Assembly (NCBI RefSeq): GCF_023856365.1
Contig: NC_064542.1
Coordinates: 11,677,863-11,741,862 of the forward strand
DNA length: 64,000 bases
Source: Brienomyrus brachyistius
Taxonomy: Eukaryota; Chordata; Actinopteri; Osteoglossiformes; Mormyridae
Direction of reading: 5' to 3'
In this document: piece after piece, positions 12,952 through 25,100 of the stretch
Numbering within the stretch: position 1 is the stretch's first letter
Layout: every line of letters begins with the position of its first letter
Made by a program: the position numbers and the translations under genes
Notes under the pieces: model-generated
Seen by the model: only the letters and a program-made list of their open reading frames with translations
Database searches by the model: none
What the model was told of the DNA's origin: nothing

Positions 12952-14048
12952 CCTTAGCATGCACAGCAGGGTCAGCATGCACAGCAGGGTCAGCATACAC
13001 AGGATACACAGCAGGGTCAGCATGCACAGCATACACAGCAGGGTCAGCATACACAGCAGGGTCAGCGTGCACAGCAGGGTCAGCATGCACAGCAGGGTCA
13101 GCATGCACAGGATACACAGCAGGGTCAGCATGCACAGGATACACAGCAGGGTCAGCATACACAGCAGGGTCAGCATACACAGCAGGGTCAGCGTACACAG
13201 CATACACAGCAGGGTCAGCATACACAGCAGGGTTAGCATGCACAGCAGGGTCAGCATACACAGCTGGGTCAGCATACACAGCATACACAGCAGGGTCAGC
13301 ATACACAGCAGGGTCAGCATGCACAGTATACACAGCAGGGTCAGCATGCACAGCATGGTCAGCATGCACAGCAGGGTCAGCATACCCAGCAGGGTCAGCA
13401 TGCACAGCAGGGTCAGCATGCATAGCATACACAGCAGGGTCAGCATGCACAGCAGGGTCAGCATGCACAGCATACACAGCAGGGACAGCATGCACAGCAT
13501 ACACAGCAGGGTCAGCATGCACAGCATACACAGCAGGGTCAGCATACACAGCATACACAGCAGGGTCAGCATGCACAGCATACACAGCAGGGTCAGCATG
13601 CACAGCAGGGTCAGCATGCACAGCAGGGTCAGCATACACAGCAGGATCTGCATGCACAGCATACACAGCAGGGTCAGCATACACAGCAGGGTCAGCATGC
13701 ACAGCAGGGTCAGCATACACAGCAGGGTCAGCATGCACAGCAGGGTCAGCATACACAGCAGGGTCAACATACACAGCAGGGTCAGCATGCACAGCATACA
13801 CAGCAGGGTCAGCATGCACAGCAGGGTCAGCATACACAGCAGGGTCAGCATGCACAGCATACACAGCAGGGTCAGCATACACAGCAGGGTCAGCATGCAC
13901 AGCATACACAGTAGGGTCAGCATACACAGCAGGGTCAGCATGCACAGCAGGGTCAGCATACACAGCAGGGTCAGCATGCACAGCAGGGTCAGCATACACA
14001 GCAGGGTCAGCATGCACAGCAGGGTCACCATACACAGCAGGGTCAGCA
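12952..14048. repeat. 1.1-kb composite minisatellite (18-bp unit with 9-bp half units)
   Basis: The array is built from an 18-bp unit, CAGCAGGGTCAGCATRCA, with frequent extra 9-bp insertions (CAGCATRCA) giving 27-bp steps. Units differ mainly at one A/G position. Because all steps are multiples of three and stops are rare in the unit, very long open frames (over 360 codons) run through it on both strands, encoding only low-complexity repeats. These are not genes. A C run (14090-14108) and a G-rich run lie just downstream. Confidence 0.95.
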
Positions 14049-14734
14049 AGGTCAGAGGGCCCTGAGCTATTTCAGCTGTCAGGTGCAAGCCCCCCCCCCC
14101 CCCCCCCCGCCAACTGCTTTCTACTTGGGGGTGGGGGGGGGGCGGGACTGTAAAAGTTGTTGACAGGAGGGTTCAAAATTTGATTAAACAAGGTTGGTTG
14201 AGGCCCTTTTTAGTTGGGGCTCCTGCATTAAGGTGTACCTGGTGTTAACTTCTACATACAGGTATACAGTAGCATGAAATAATAGCCCCCAGGACCGCGG
14301 TGTGACGTGCAGCAGCGAGTGACGAGGCAGGAGATTCACAGGACTTAAAGTGCAAAACATAAGCCAGTGCAAACAGGGCGGCCGAACACAAGGGTTTATA
14401 CACATACTGCTCCTTTGACTCTTTAACTCAAAGCATCTTACACATCTTACATCAGATTACGGTTTATGGGGTGACTTTGCCCTTCACAGATGTCACAGCA
14501 TGTCTTGAATCCCAGGTCTCCCCCCATCACACTATCTGCTGCCTGCTTTACACTTTTCACCAGTTTTCTGGGCAGAGTGGAGTCGACGCTGTAAGTGGAT
14601 CCTGGGGCCTGTTCCAAAGAAACGCAGAGCAAAATTTTGCACTCATAAGCACATGTATGCATGTGACGTTAAACTGTCATCACCTTCTTGTATGAATGAG
14701 CCGTTCGAATGCACTTTTGCACTGTGAAGGACTG

Positions 14735-14812
14735 GCATCCCATCCAGGGTCTCCCTTGCTTAGTTCCAGGCTCACCACAACCCTGTGCAGACAGGCCATT
14801 GTGAAACACAGG
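14735..14812 (+). mobile_element. SINE 3' tail relic
   Basis: The segment GGACTGGCATCCCATCCAGG followed by CCAGGCTCACCACAACCCTG matches the 3' region of a tRNA-derived SINE type I recall as common in fishes. The complementary version appears at about 25436-25520. The head and tail of this copy are lost. Confidence 0.45.
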
Positions 14813-16239
14813 CAGACAATCTGTTTACAACCAAAATGGAATCTCATGAAAGCAAAGCCAACTATTGCAATCTCCCTGACCCCCCCCCCCCCCCCATATA
14901 CACACACCCCCCACATCGTAATGACCAATGGGACATGGATTGCAGATTCATCGGTCAGTTATCCTTGTGGGAGATACAACCACAGCCTCAGAAATTCAAT
15001 GGAAGGACCATAAACTAAACAAGACTGACCCAAGATGAATAAACAGAATGTGAAGAGAGGATGGAAAACAGAGGGTTAGGGCTGCTTGTCTGAGGATAAG
15101 GAGAAGCTGAAATGATGATGGACACAGCAAGACTGAGCACAGGAGTACATGAGGTTCATAAACACCACAAAATGTTAACCAGCTCTTCAAATCTAGCAAG
15201 ATGAAGTCGGTCGCCTCTAGTTTCTGCTATTAAATCCCAACAAGGGGCTTGTTGGCCGGTTTGCCAAAGGTTCATGTATTTTCTGTCTTTATTGTTATAT
15301 CTTCTCTTGCTAAGAATTTCAGTGATCTGATGTATTATCTCAGAATATTAGAATGTGTTATTGTTTTAGGGTTACAGGAATCTGTTCTAAGGTGGAATTA
15401 AACAATGCAGAAGTATTTGGCTGTAACGCCAAGCATGCAAAGATCAGCCATTTAAGGATTCGGCTTTTGTACAACGGGACAGGGTAGGGAACATTAAAAA
15501 AGATTCCCTGGTAATTTTCATTTTATCTATTATTTTTTCAAAGGAATACCACAGATATAATTTTAACATTAATAATTAATAATAATTCCACAGAACGTCA
15601 CACATGCCCCACTCTATATACAGTTATGAGTGTTTTTATACTAAAGTTAAAACACACAGTCAGAATACTTTTAATTAATTTTATTGTGTTTTACATGTTC
15701 AATTGCAGTTTACATTCAAGTTCCCTCCGAACCACAACATTCTGTTATTACTGTATGTTTGCTTTGTGCACTTTAAAAAGAAGCTAAACTAGGAAATGCG
15801 TTCAGCTGTTATTTTTCTTGTCATGGTTAACCACATCTGTAGTCGAGTTATCATCGATTTGTTTTAAATTAGGATAATTACATTTAAATTTTAATTTATT
15901 TTAAATTTTTAATTTTAATTACATGTAGGTTTATAAAAGATGTAAAAAAACATCACTCGGGCATATTCATGAAACATTTTAAAACGCATATGAAAATCGA
16001 ACAATGTTTAATCGAACTCATAATTACCGCAACAATTTATAAAGGTCGACGGGTGCCCTCTTCTGGTGAATTTTGGGATTCCTCCCGACCCATACTCCCG
16101 CAGCACCTCTTGCAGAATGTGCGCATCGTACGCTGTGTTAGTAAGTTCCCACAAAGCGTCACACAGCTGTGAATCCTCAGTGCTCCATCTGAATCCTAGC
16201 TGTGACTATTAGTCTCCTCTCCCTAGCTCAGACTTTCTG

Positions 16240-17245
16240 AGAGATGAGTGATCCTCGATCCTCTGGTCCCCCATTTAAAAAACTGGGACCACCTGTGTTT
16301 GCCAGTCCAGAGGTACTTCACCCATCATCCAGGCAACGTTGAAGAGTAGCATCAACCATGTCACCCCAGTCACCCAGTGCTTTGAATATATCTGGACAGA
16401 TTTAATCTATCCATGCATCCTTTCCTCTACAGAGATCTTTAACTACCTTAGTGACTTCATTTGCATGGACAAACTCAGATACTTTACAAGTTCTCAACAC
16501 GGGAATAAGGAATTGCTTATGGATCGTCCTTTCTGTCTCCTGACAGTATCTCCAGAGCTGGACAGGACTTGCCTACTCCACCTGATCGAGGTCCTGCATC
16601 CTCCTCCTAATGCATCGAATGTGTATTATGGATGATCCATGACTTGCACAGAAGGACAATAAAAACTCATGACTTGGGACTGGATCTGGGTGGCCATTCT
16701 TCCCAGTCATGCTCCTTCATTTTATCTCTTTGTGAGGATAAAAGTCTCCGAGTGAGACCACAGAGTCCTTTTGTCCACTGGAAAAAAAAAACCCCAGCTA
16801 TATAACTCATAGGTCTTTCACCATGAGGAACTCCAGAGTAGCAGAGATCAAGAGGTGTAGTTCCAGGTTCCGGACTGTGTGTGAAGGTCAGGTTGGCTGT
16901 ATCTATCCCTTACCTTTCTATCTCCTGCACTTAGCTCGGGTGTCTTCCAAAGGCCAGTGACTGCTGCCAAGGTCCGATCCATCCTGGACATGGAAGCTCA
17001 AGCTTGCTGCCCAAATGACACTGAACCCAAAACTCCACCTTTCATCCTGTGGGTGGTGAGACTGGGTTGGCTCCACGTGGCCATTCCGGGCCGAGCCTGA
17101 GCGGGTTACGTGGGTGGCCCGGCCACCCAGCCGCTTGCTGGCAGCCTCCACCCTCAGGCTTGGTTTCAGGCGTGGGTCCCGGTAACCCTATTCCAGACTG
17201 GGCACACCTGCTCCTCCTGGTATCTTTCTTTGGGGACATCTGCCA
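16240..17245 (-). mobile_element. Degenerate non-LTR retrotransposon (LINE) fragment
   Basis: On the minus strand around 16255-16320 a reverse-transcriptase-like piece reads VPLDWQTQVVPVF and then hits a stop, followed by MGDQRI after the stop. This matches the 'VPxDWxxGVVVPLFKKGD' signature of LINE reverse transcriptases. Flanking DNA to about 16640 looks like the same domain further decayed. The GC-rich part at 17085-17240 resembles another part of the same fish LINE family. Many stops and indels show it is dead. The right limit is uncertain. Confidence 0.5.
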
Positions 17246-17435
17246 GATTGTAGTCTAGCAGTCTTCTTGCAGTAGATGTACCTGTGTGGGTGGGGGGAGG
17301 GTTGTATGCCCAGAGTAAAATTTGTATAATTTTTGTATTCAGGGGCACCTATAAAGTAAATCTGCAAGGGTATCCATAGTCCTCCAACACCCCTGGAGAT
17401 CCAGGAGCTCAAGATACAGACAGTGTAGCTTTAGC

Positions 17436-17747
17436 TAAGAGTTCCCCAGTTCCGGTCCTTGAAAGCCAGAGTCCAACACAGTGGCCTGTACTACGAAGCG
17501 GGGTAGCTTATCAGGGTAACTTGTCGGATTTAAGGTAGTCTGGGCAAAATGTAAGTGAAGGAATATGAAGTCCGTTTAAACTGTGGTACCTTAAATCCGA
17601 CAAGTTACCCCGATAAGCCAGTAACCCCAATTCGTAGTACAGGCTACTGGTAATTAGCGGATTAAGATGTGTTTGAGCAGGGAAATCTGCAGACTGTGTT
17701 GGATTCTGGCCCCCCAGGACCAGAATTGGCAATCCCTGCTCTAAATC
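17436..17747. mobile_element. Foldback (MITE-like) element, interrupted by a second MITE
   Basis: The left arm at 17436-17482 (reading GTCCTTGAAAGCCAGAGTCC) is the inverse of the right arm around 17668-17747 (GTGTTGGATTCTGGCCCCCC). The arms share the segment TCCAACACAGT. The same family, uninterrupted, lies at 52351-52531. The element at 17484-17643 is inserted between the arms. Confidence 0.55.
17484..17643. mobile_element. 160-bp palindromic MITE
   Basis: The left end, GCCTGTACTACGAAGCGGGG, is inverted at the right end, ending CGTAGTACAGGC. The inner arms are also complementary: AACTTGTCGGATTTAAGGTA on the left and TACCTTAAATCCGACAAGTT on the right are exact inverse copies. There is no coding capacity. 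The arms are well conserved, implying that this insertion is younger than the element it interrupts. Confidence 0.8.
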
Positions 17748-18954
17748 ATACATCATTAAGGCATGAAAACCTCTCCACCACGCTAAGGGGTCAATTTAAG
17801 CCTTGGAATTCCACCGAAGCATCCCGAGTTAAGCACACATTTGTTAATAGGATACGAAACTAAACCAATAATTTTTTTAATGCAAAAACTTGTGTTCATA
17901 CGCAGGAATGCGTATACATTGCGTAGTCTTTCAGTTATTGCCGTAGACCGACCTATTTCTGTTTCTCATCTCCATCAACTACTAATAAATAATGATTTTG
18001 ATATAACGATCCGTAAAAGCAGATCTTAAGCACGACAATAGGTCCATGCCAATATATAAAATGAGTCCCGTTTAATGTGTATTACCGTTTAAATGCTTGA
18101 ATAAACACATGGTATGTGGAGATGGACGTGTTCTATTTCACCTGCATCGGTGCGCAAGTGTCACAGCTCAGCACCTACGATCCGTACGGGACCTGAAAGC
18201 ACCGCATTGTGACCTATAGCCTGGATAACCGAAGCAAACTGAGATCTGGAGTCCTTCTACTTCGACGCCATTCCCCCCCACCCCGAGCAACCCTTGGGAT
18301 AGGTTTTCTGGCTGAGAAACAGAAGAAACGGCAATGAGAGGCAGTGGGACAATGAGCAGTGATGCGAGAGTAGGTCTAAAGACACGTCGCGAAACCTGAG
18401 CTGTGTACTTATATTGCAGCTACTCACAAAAGCGGCCAAACAAATAACCATAGAAAGAAAATCCACTGTAGCAGAACAAACATGACATGCGATCCGCGTC
18501 CCTCACGAAGTCTGACCGAATGACTACCTCACCTGAGCAACGGAATAATAGTAATACGACGCCGTGCCTATATAGCTTTTGCATGACAGGTGACAAGGGA
18601 CATGCGCTCTTCTTAACCCAGCAGTAATGCCGGCGCACCTGCTATAAAGAGCGCAGAGAAGAGGGCCGGAAAAAAAGTTATCTGCATGCGAGATCTGCTT
18701 TGCAGGAGAGGAATTTAAAAGAGCAAAAACCGCCACGCAAATACAGCCGGAATAAAACACTTTCAATTGATTGCTAGGACCAACAGGCACGGAGTGGAAG
18801 CCGTTTATGTAACAGCGTCAACACAGACGTGGGTCTGAGTAATTGAGGGAGAGGGATAGTTTGGATAAAACCCAATACACCTGCCGGTATAGACACCCAG
18901 AAGCGCATCTGGTCGGTCCCCGCGTTGCCGTGCTCGCCGTGTAAAGTCGACGGA

Positions 18955-19101
18955 ATGCCGCTGCAGATCCCGGACGATTCCGCTTTCTCCGCTTTCAAGG
19001 AGCAGTGCGAAAACCACGAGGGATGGATAATCCGGTACAACAAGGGAGGAGTGACGGTGTGGTGCAGAGACGAGGACTCTGAGACTGTCCAGAAGCTCAA
19101 G
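18955..19101 (+). CDS. stard10-like: STARD10-like exon 1
   Basis: The exon covers residues 1-49, from MPLQIPDD to VQKLK. It ends AAG and is followed by GCAAGC, a GC-type donor. This gives the exact spacing expected against STARD10 when joined to exon 2. Using the next GT (19108) would add two residues and a poor donor. Confidence 0.85.
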
Positions 19102-22100
19102 GCAAGCGTTTTTCCTGCTTTATTACCGGCTTTACATTGTGCGGACGCGGGCACTGCAGTGCGGGGAACTGAGACAAGTTCGGAGCGCATGTCGGAGGTT
19201 CAGTATTTGCGGTGTACATTAAGTACTGTAAAAGCACAATTGAACAGTGATCAAGTGCGTAAAATGCAATAAGATTACGATGATTAGGAGAGTAGGAGAG
19301 ATTAGGATTGATGAGTTAAAAATCTATCATTTTCATGATACAGTGACTGCCTATAATGTAATGTCAGACGACTAAGTAGGTAAGTTGTCTTTGATAGTAT
19401 TGACGCACACTTACTGTAGTCTAATGACTGTATAATCAAGCGAAGCCATCAAAATCTTTTATCACCGACGTATAGAAAGGCATATAATTTTCATAAGGCG
19501 TCCATATGCAATATTCATTCGTGCATAGGCTACAGCAGTGTAATATTATATCCTAAGCCTATAAAATGCTCTGTGGCGCTCTTTACTGGGTCATTAACTT
19601 TTATGCAAATGAAGAATGGATGTCACATTTTTTACGCCGCTGTTTCTGGCGTTTTGCTGAAACGCAGCATTGCATGGCTATGATAAGACGTTAACATTAG
19701 ATGAAACGATTGCAGTTACACAGATTTGGAATAGTCTGCTGAGAGTACCGACATCTAACAGCCACCTGCTTAATATCTACACACTTATTAGAACGCCAGG
19801 AATCTCCACAACACTCTCCATCCATCCATCCATCCATCCATCCTTCAATCACTTGCCCTGTTTCTTTTGTATTAAAAGGAAACCTTATCTATTATTTATC
19901 TGTATTAGAATTTGCCTTAGAAGTCTGAACTTCCCTGAAATCACTGTATTCCAAGCAATCTGCATTTGCCAGTGCTGCAAATTGTAATGTCAGAGGTATT
20001 TTACAAATAACACTATAATGAAATTATTTCAATAATTTGATATTTTAATAATGTCGTAGTTTGCAGATAATATGATGGATCCATTTTTCAAAAGAACAAG
20101 ACTAAATGTTTGTAGTATGTTGATTCATTCCGTACAAAATCAGGAAATTAGACTTTAAGTAGAACGTTTTTACAAAGTTTCTTAATAGCTGATGAAGGCT
20201 TATGGTCTTTTTAAAATGATAGTAACGCTGTAGTAAAATCTGAGGAATGTGCTCCCCATTTACACCATTTACGGCCTGTTGCTAAGGAAACTGGGAGTAC
20301 AATACGTTTCAGTTTTATTGAATACATTGTTACTCATGCGGCTCTCTTCTCTTTTTTGGCAGCACTTGGAACTGACCTTGTGTTCATGTGCCTCTCGGCT
20401 TTGGTCATTCGGAAAGAAAACTTTAACTTTAAGTTCCACACCAAATGTTTGCAACACTTTTCGCAAATGCTGTCAGACTATAGTTGAAACCATATTTGAG
20501 ACTAAACTCACAACAGCTCAGGCCTAAGATGCGGTTGAGAATTCTTTATTTTTACACCATATCATAAATATTTAGCTGTATGAACCGGATAGGACTGAGT
20601 TAAGAAGCATCCTTTGGGTTTTGTAGAGAAGCCGGGGAGCGAGACGTCATTCGTCTCTTATGAAAAACCCCAGAAGCACCTTGATTGTGTGTAGAAGCAA
20701 TCAGTGTAAAATAAGCACAAATCAATATATACCATTCAGTATTAGTCATTGATCGGTGAATTCTAGATGAACATACGTGTAGTACACTATACAGACACTG
20801 TGTCAAGATAAGTGTCAGGCTTCAGTAAGTGTACTGTAGTAATAAGAGAGTTTTATACAATCTTCCGCTTCGTCAGAATGTTAATCTTGTGTGAATCTTT
20901 TTGGGGGGGTTGTAATGTGCAATATGGTTGAACGCTGAGGAAGTAGATGCCTTATAGATGTTCCCTTTTTAGGGGGTGTGGGGGTTGTTTTTTGTAGCTT
21001 TAGAAAACAACATATCTGGGTCTTCGGGGATTCCCTGCCCGGTTGTCAGTAATTACAGAGTGCGAAGCGGTGGGTGGAGCAGCCTGGGAGAACTGGCGCG
21101 TTTACTGTTCATTCTGGAGCCCCCCCCCCCCCCCCCACGACCTCCTTTCCCACTCACAGGCGAAGAGTATCCCCAAAGGGGAGGGGCGCCGGCGTTCGTG
21201 GGGGTGAATCGCCGGCCCTCGGCCTGCTGCGGCGCGGCGTGTGTCTCCCCGTATCCAGCTGAGCATCGCTGTTGCCAGGGTTACCATTAATGCCGTAGCC
21301 AGAAAGAGGACATGCCGCCTCACATTGGATTATTAATGGGCGTACTGGCCGTTTAGAAGCTGCCGGTGCTGTATGTTTGTGATGTGATCTGCCTCATTTT
21401 TATGTCACTGTAGAGAAAAGCATCTGTTAAATGTGTACATGTGACCGTTAAACTCTGGAAGTAGATACAGAAACCTGCTAGGCTGCTAAGAAGCACGTGA
21501 AATACAGAAGATAATCCTGAAATCCCTAAAACCTGAATATACAGCGTTTATTTTGAGGACAGCCAATACAGATGTGGGTGGCGTGGTAGCACAGTGAACA
21601 GCACTGCTGCAGCACCTCTCCAGTTATGGGGGTTTGACTGGAAATGGCAGTGTGTGGCTCTGCGCCTTAGGACACTGTGCCTGTGGTTGGAAGGGCACCA
21701 GTCCAAATCCTAGGGTCAGCAGAGTGATGTCACTGCTGGGCCACAGGACAAAGTGCTCAGCCCCTAGCCGCTCCAGGGGCCACCTGACCCTGCCCTCCCA
21801 ATTTGTCCATTGCTTTGGAAAAATAAATAAAATGTAATGTAAATATGGGGGTTTGCATGGTTTCCCAGTGCTGGGTAGGTGCTCTCATGCAGGTATTTAA
21901 ACTGGCTTCTCTGAACTGGTCATACTGGTCCTGTGCTGCGTGTTTTGCTGTCCTATAAGCAGCTGGAAGATGGACGTAAGGACATAATTACATTGTACAG
22001 CCCTGTGCTGCCCAGCCCTGCTCCCGGAGCTCTACCCCCCCCCCCCCCCCCACCACCCCCAGACCTTAGGTGCAGCCTTAACTTAACATACCTGATACAG

Positions 22101-25100
22101 ATACTCAGGCCCTTCAGCATAACTTCTGAGATGCCACTGAAGGTTCTGATAAAAAGCACATCTAAATGTTTTCCATTTTTATCAGAGACTGGAGGTCTCA
22201 CAGCGCCTGCAGTGCATGATCCTTTTCACCCAGTTTGTGACTGGATTATATGACACCTACATTACTATCTGAAATCCAGTGCTAGCCAGCTTACATTTTT
22301 ATAATCTGGCTTTATCTGCCCTAGATCTACATCTAGCTCTAACCCAGAATGTCGGTATTTAGGTCAAAGCGTTGCAGCGACTTGGGAGGACCCAGAGTTA
22401 GACGCAATCCCAGGACTCGCACCCCAAAGATGGCTAAGCTAATAGCACATAAGCTGTCGCCTCTCAGGGTTAAGTGTACTGCTCTATGAAGGCAAAACAC
22501 CCACAAAACACTGCATATTTCATCAGAAGTGAGCTATGACCCAAATTGGGTCTTTTAGGTTGAGTCTTATTTTGTGATAAAATATCTTAGTTCAGCCATC
22601 GTCGGTTTTAAAGAAAATGCTTGTCAATTTCATACCTACTACACATACGAGTGGACAGTCAAAAAACTATGAAGCCCTTTTTTTACCAGCTTCAGTGTTG
22701 GTGTAGTTACTGTGTTCTGCCTTCGTGGGGCAGTATACTGCAGGCGCCTGCGCAGAGCCATTGTGGCCCAGTGGGTGTATCAGAGCTTGAGTGATGAAGC
22801 ACAGTACTGACCTGTAGGATTGTCTAATGTAGGTGTTATTATCCCACTTCTGAAATAGAAAAGTCATTTCTGTGGGGGGGAGGGGGGGGGGAAGGTGGGG
22901 GGGGGGGGGCTCTCAAACTCCTGTCTCCCACACCAAAGGCAGCGACCCAAATGCCACAGTCAGTCACATTCACCGTTACAGAATAGGGCACAACTCACTC
23001 GCCCTTTGTTTTTATAACACAGGGAGTGACCCCCCCCCCCCCCCCCCCAATGCACACAGAGGTCAAAATGCCAGCAGGAATGTATATACTTTACCAACCC
23101 CTGCTCTAGGGGCTCCAATCTTACCCGCAAAGGGGCCGCTGTGTATGCAGCTCACTAATTAGATTACTAATTAAAGGACTGATTGGCTGAAGAGTCCTCA
23201 CTGCTGGGTTGGAACAGCTGACTTAAAGGTTAGCCCAAAATCCAGCATAGACACTGGCCCTTTGCGGATAAGATTGGTCACCTCTGCCCTAGAGGATATA
23301 ACATTTACATTTACATTTACATTTACAGGATTTGGCAGACGCCCTTAGCCAGAGCGACTTACATAAGTGCTTTGAGACTCTGCAATGAATTTCCAATGCT
23401 AGCTCAATAAGGACCCAAGCTATGAATACTATCTCTGAGAACTCCATTGAGTAGTGTAGATTTTTTTTTTTTTTTTTTTTTTTTAAACGTACTATATTAT
23501 TTACTATACTAAGTACTGCCTGCGAGTATGTCTATGCACTTTACTGTGCAGAGTACTGCCTGCGAGTATGTCTATGCACTTTACTATGCAGAGTACTACC
23601 TGGAAGTATGCTTATGCACATTACTATGCAGAGTACTGCCTGCGAGTATGCTTATGCACGTTACTATGCAGAGTACTGCCTGCGAGTATGTCTATGCACT
23701 TTACTATGCAGAGTACTACCTGGAAGTATGTTTATGCACGTTACTATGCAGAGTACTGCCTGCGAGTATGTTTATGCACGTTACTATGCAGAGTACTGCC
23801 TGGAAGTATGCTTATGCACGTTACTATGCAGAGTACTGCCTGGAAGTATGCTTATGCACGTTACTATGCAGAGTACTGCCTGTGAGTATGCTTATGCATG
23901 TTACTATGCAGAGTACAGCCTGCGACTCTGTTTATGCACTTAACTGCACTTATGTTTGCAGAATACCATATGACGTGCTTCTGCCCTCATTCTCCCATCT
24001 GTAGTCTGCAGTAAAAAAATAGCAATGCTAAATGAGTAGCGTATGTTTTCGTCAGTTTAAATTTCACTGGACCCAGCTGCGCATTGATGCCACTCGAGGT
24101 GTCTTTCTACATGTTCACTTTCGTCGACCTTTAACTACACTAATCGCACCGCATCCAGCCACTGGACCGAGTCCAGCAGACACAACACCAAGCAGTGGCC
24201 CATTGAGGAACACGCCTCAGCAGAAGTGATGTAAGTTACGGTCCCTCTGAAGACACAAGGTCAGCCGCTTCCAGTTTGTAAAGCAGGGCTCCTCCCAGAT
24301 CAAACTCATGTACCCGGGTGTTAAAGGGAGACCAGGGAGGCGTGCATTTCTGCTGCAGAGGTGACACAGCGCCCCCTAACACTGCCTGAGAAGCAGTCTG
24401 CGGTTTTAAGGCACCATTTTGTATCCCAGTTGCCTTTCCCAGCAAAATACCATTCTGATAATATTTCTGTTTTTAAATGTAAATCAATCAGGTGATATAG
24501 CCAACTGTTATCTTGCCTGAAGAGAAACACTAATGAGGAAGGAGGTATGCAAATTACACCATAGATAAGACCTTTATAATGCCAGCATGCTCTATATACC
24601 ATGTCTAATATCAATGTAATGCTTCTAAAAGCACGAGGGATCGTATTATGGCTGGTGTGGATGGTAGAATGGCTTTCCCAGCAGTCCGCATTTGATGTAA
24701 ACAATTTAGTTTGTTGCGAAGGTAACGTGAAGATTCCCAGCTGGGCTTTCCTAAAGGGACACTTCAAAGTAATTCCCGCTGGCTTTCAGCTTTATGCCGG
24801 CGTGGCTTATTGACAAGGAGGCCATGAACCTGAACATTATGGAGCCACAGTGAATGGTGGGTCTTTCATCTCCTTTGAAGTTCAGAAGCACTGCCCCCCG
24901 GCTCTTTAAAGGTACATCACACATCGCTCAGGCCGTACGCAGAGACACCAAACGTGGCTTCGTGCGCAACTCGGCACAAGGAGTGTATAAATGGTGGTTA
25001 AAGGCCGGCTACCAGGGAATTCCCTGAAACTTCATGATGCAATAGCTGCTCACAACGATCATGAATGTTAACACTGCATCCTTGAGCAATTAAAAATAAT

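Larger units (their letters stand above)
14049..18954. other. Intergenic DNA upstream of the STARD10-like gene
   Basis: Apart from the LINE relic, the two foldback elements and the SINE tail listed separately, no coding exon was recognised. The last 800 bases before the START gene are less AT-rich and must contain its promoter and 5' UTR, but I see no TATA box, initiator or upstream exon that I can defend. Confidence 0.45.

Noticed and set aside
12952..14048. CRISPR-like array
   Set aside because: Units are directly contiguous with no unique spacers and lie in vertebrate DNA. It is a minisatellite.
12700..14153. Long open frames of 364-470 codons on both strands through the minisatellite
   Set aside because: They encode only the repeat unit in different phases (SACTAGSA-, MHSRVSI-, LLCMLT-, VHADPA-type). 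Frames stay open because the repeat steps are multiples of three. There are no splice sites, domains or codon bias.
18774..19190. 138-codon minus-strand open frame over STARD10-like exon 1
   Set aside because: It is the antisense shadow of a GC-rich coding exon. The plus-strand frame matches STARD10 and joins in frame to five more exons.
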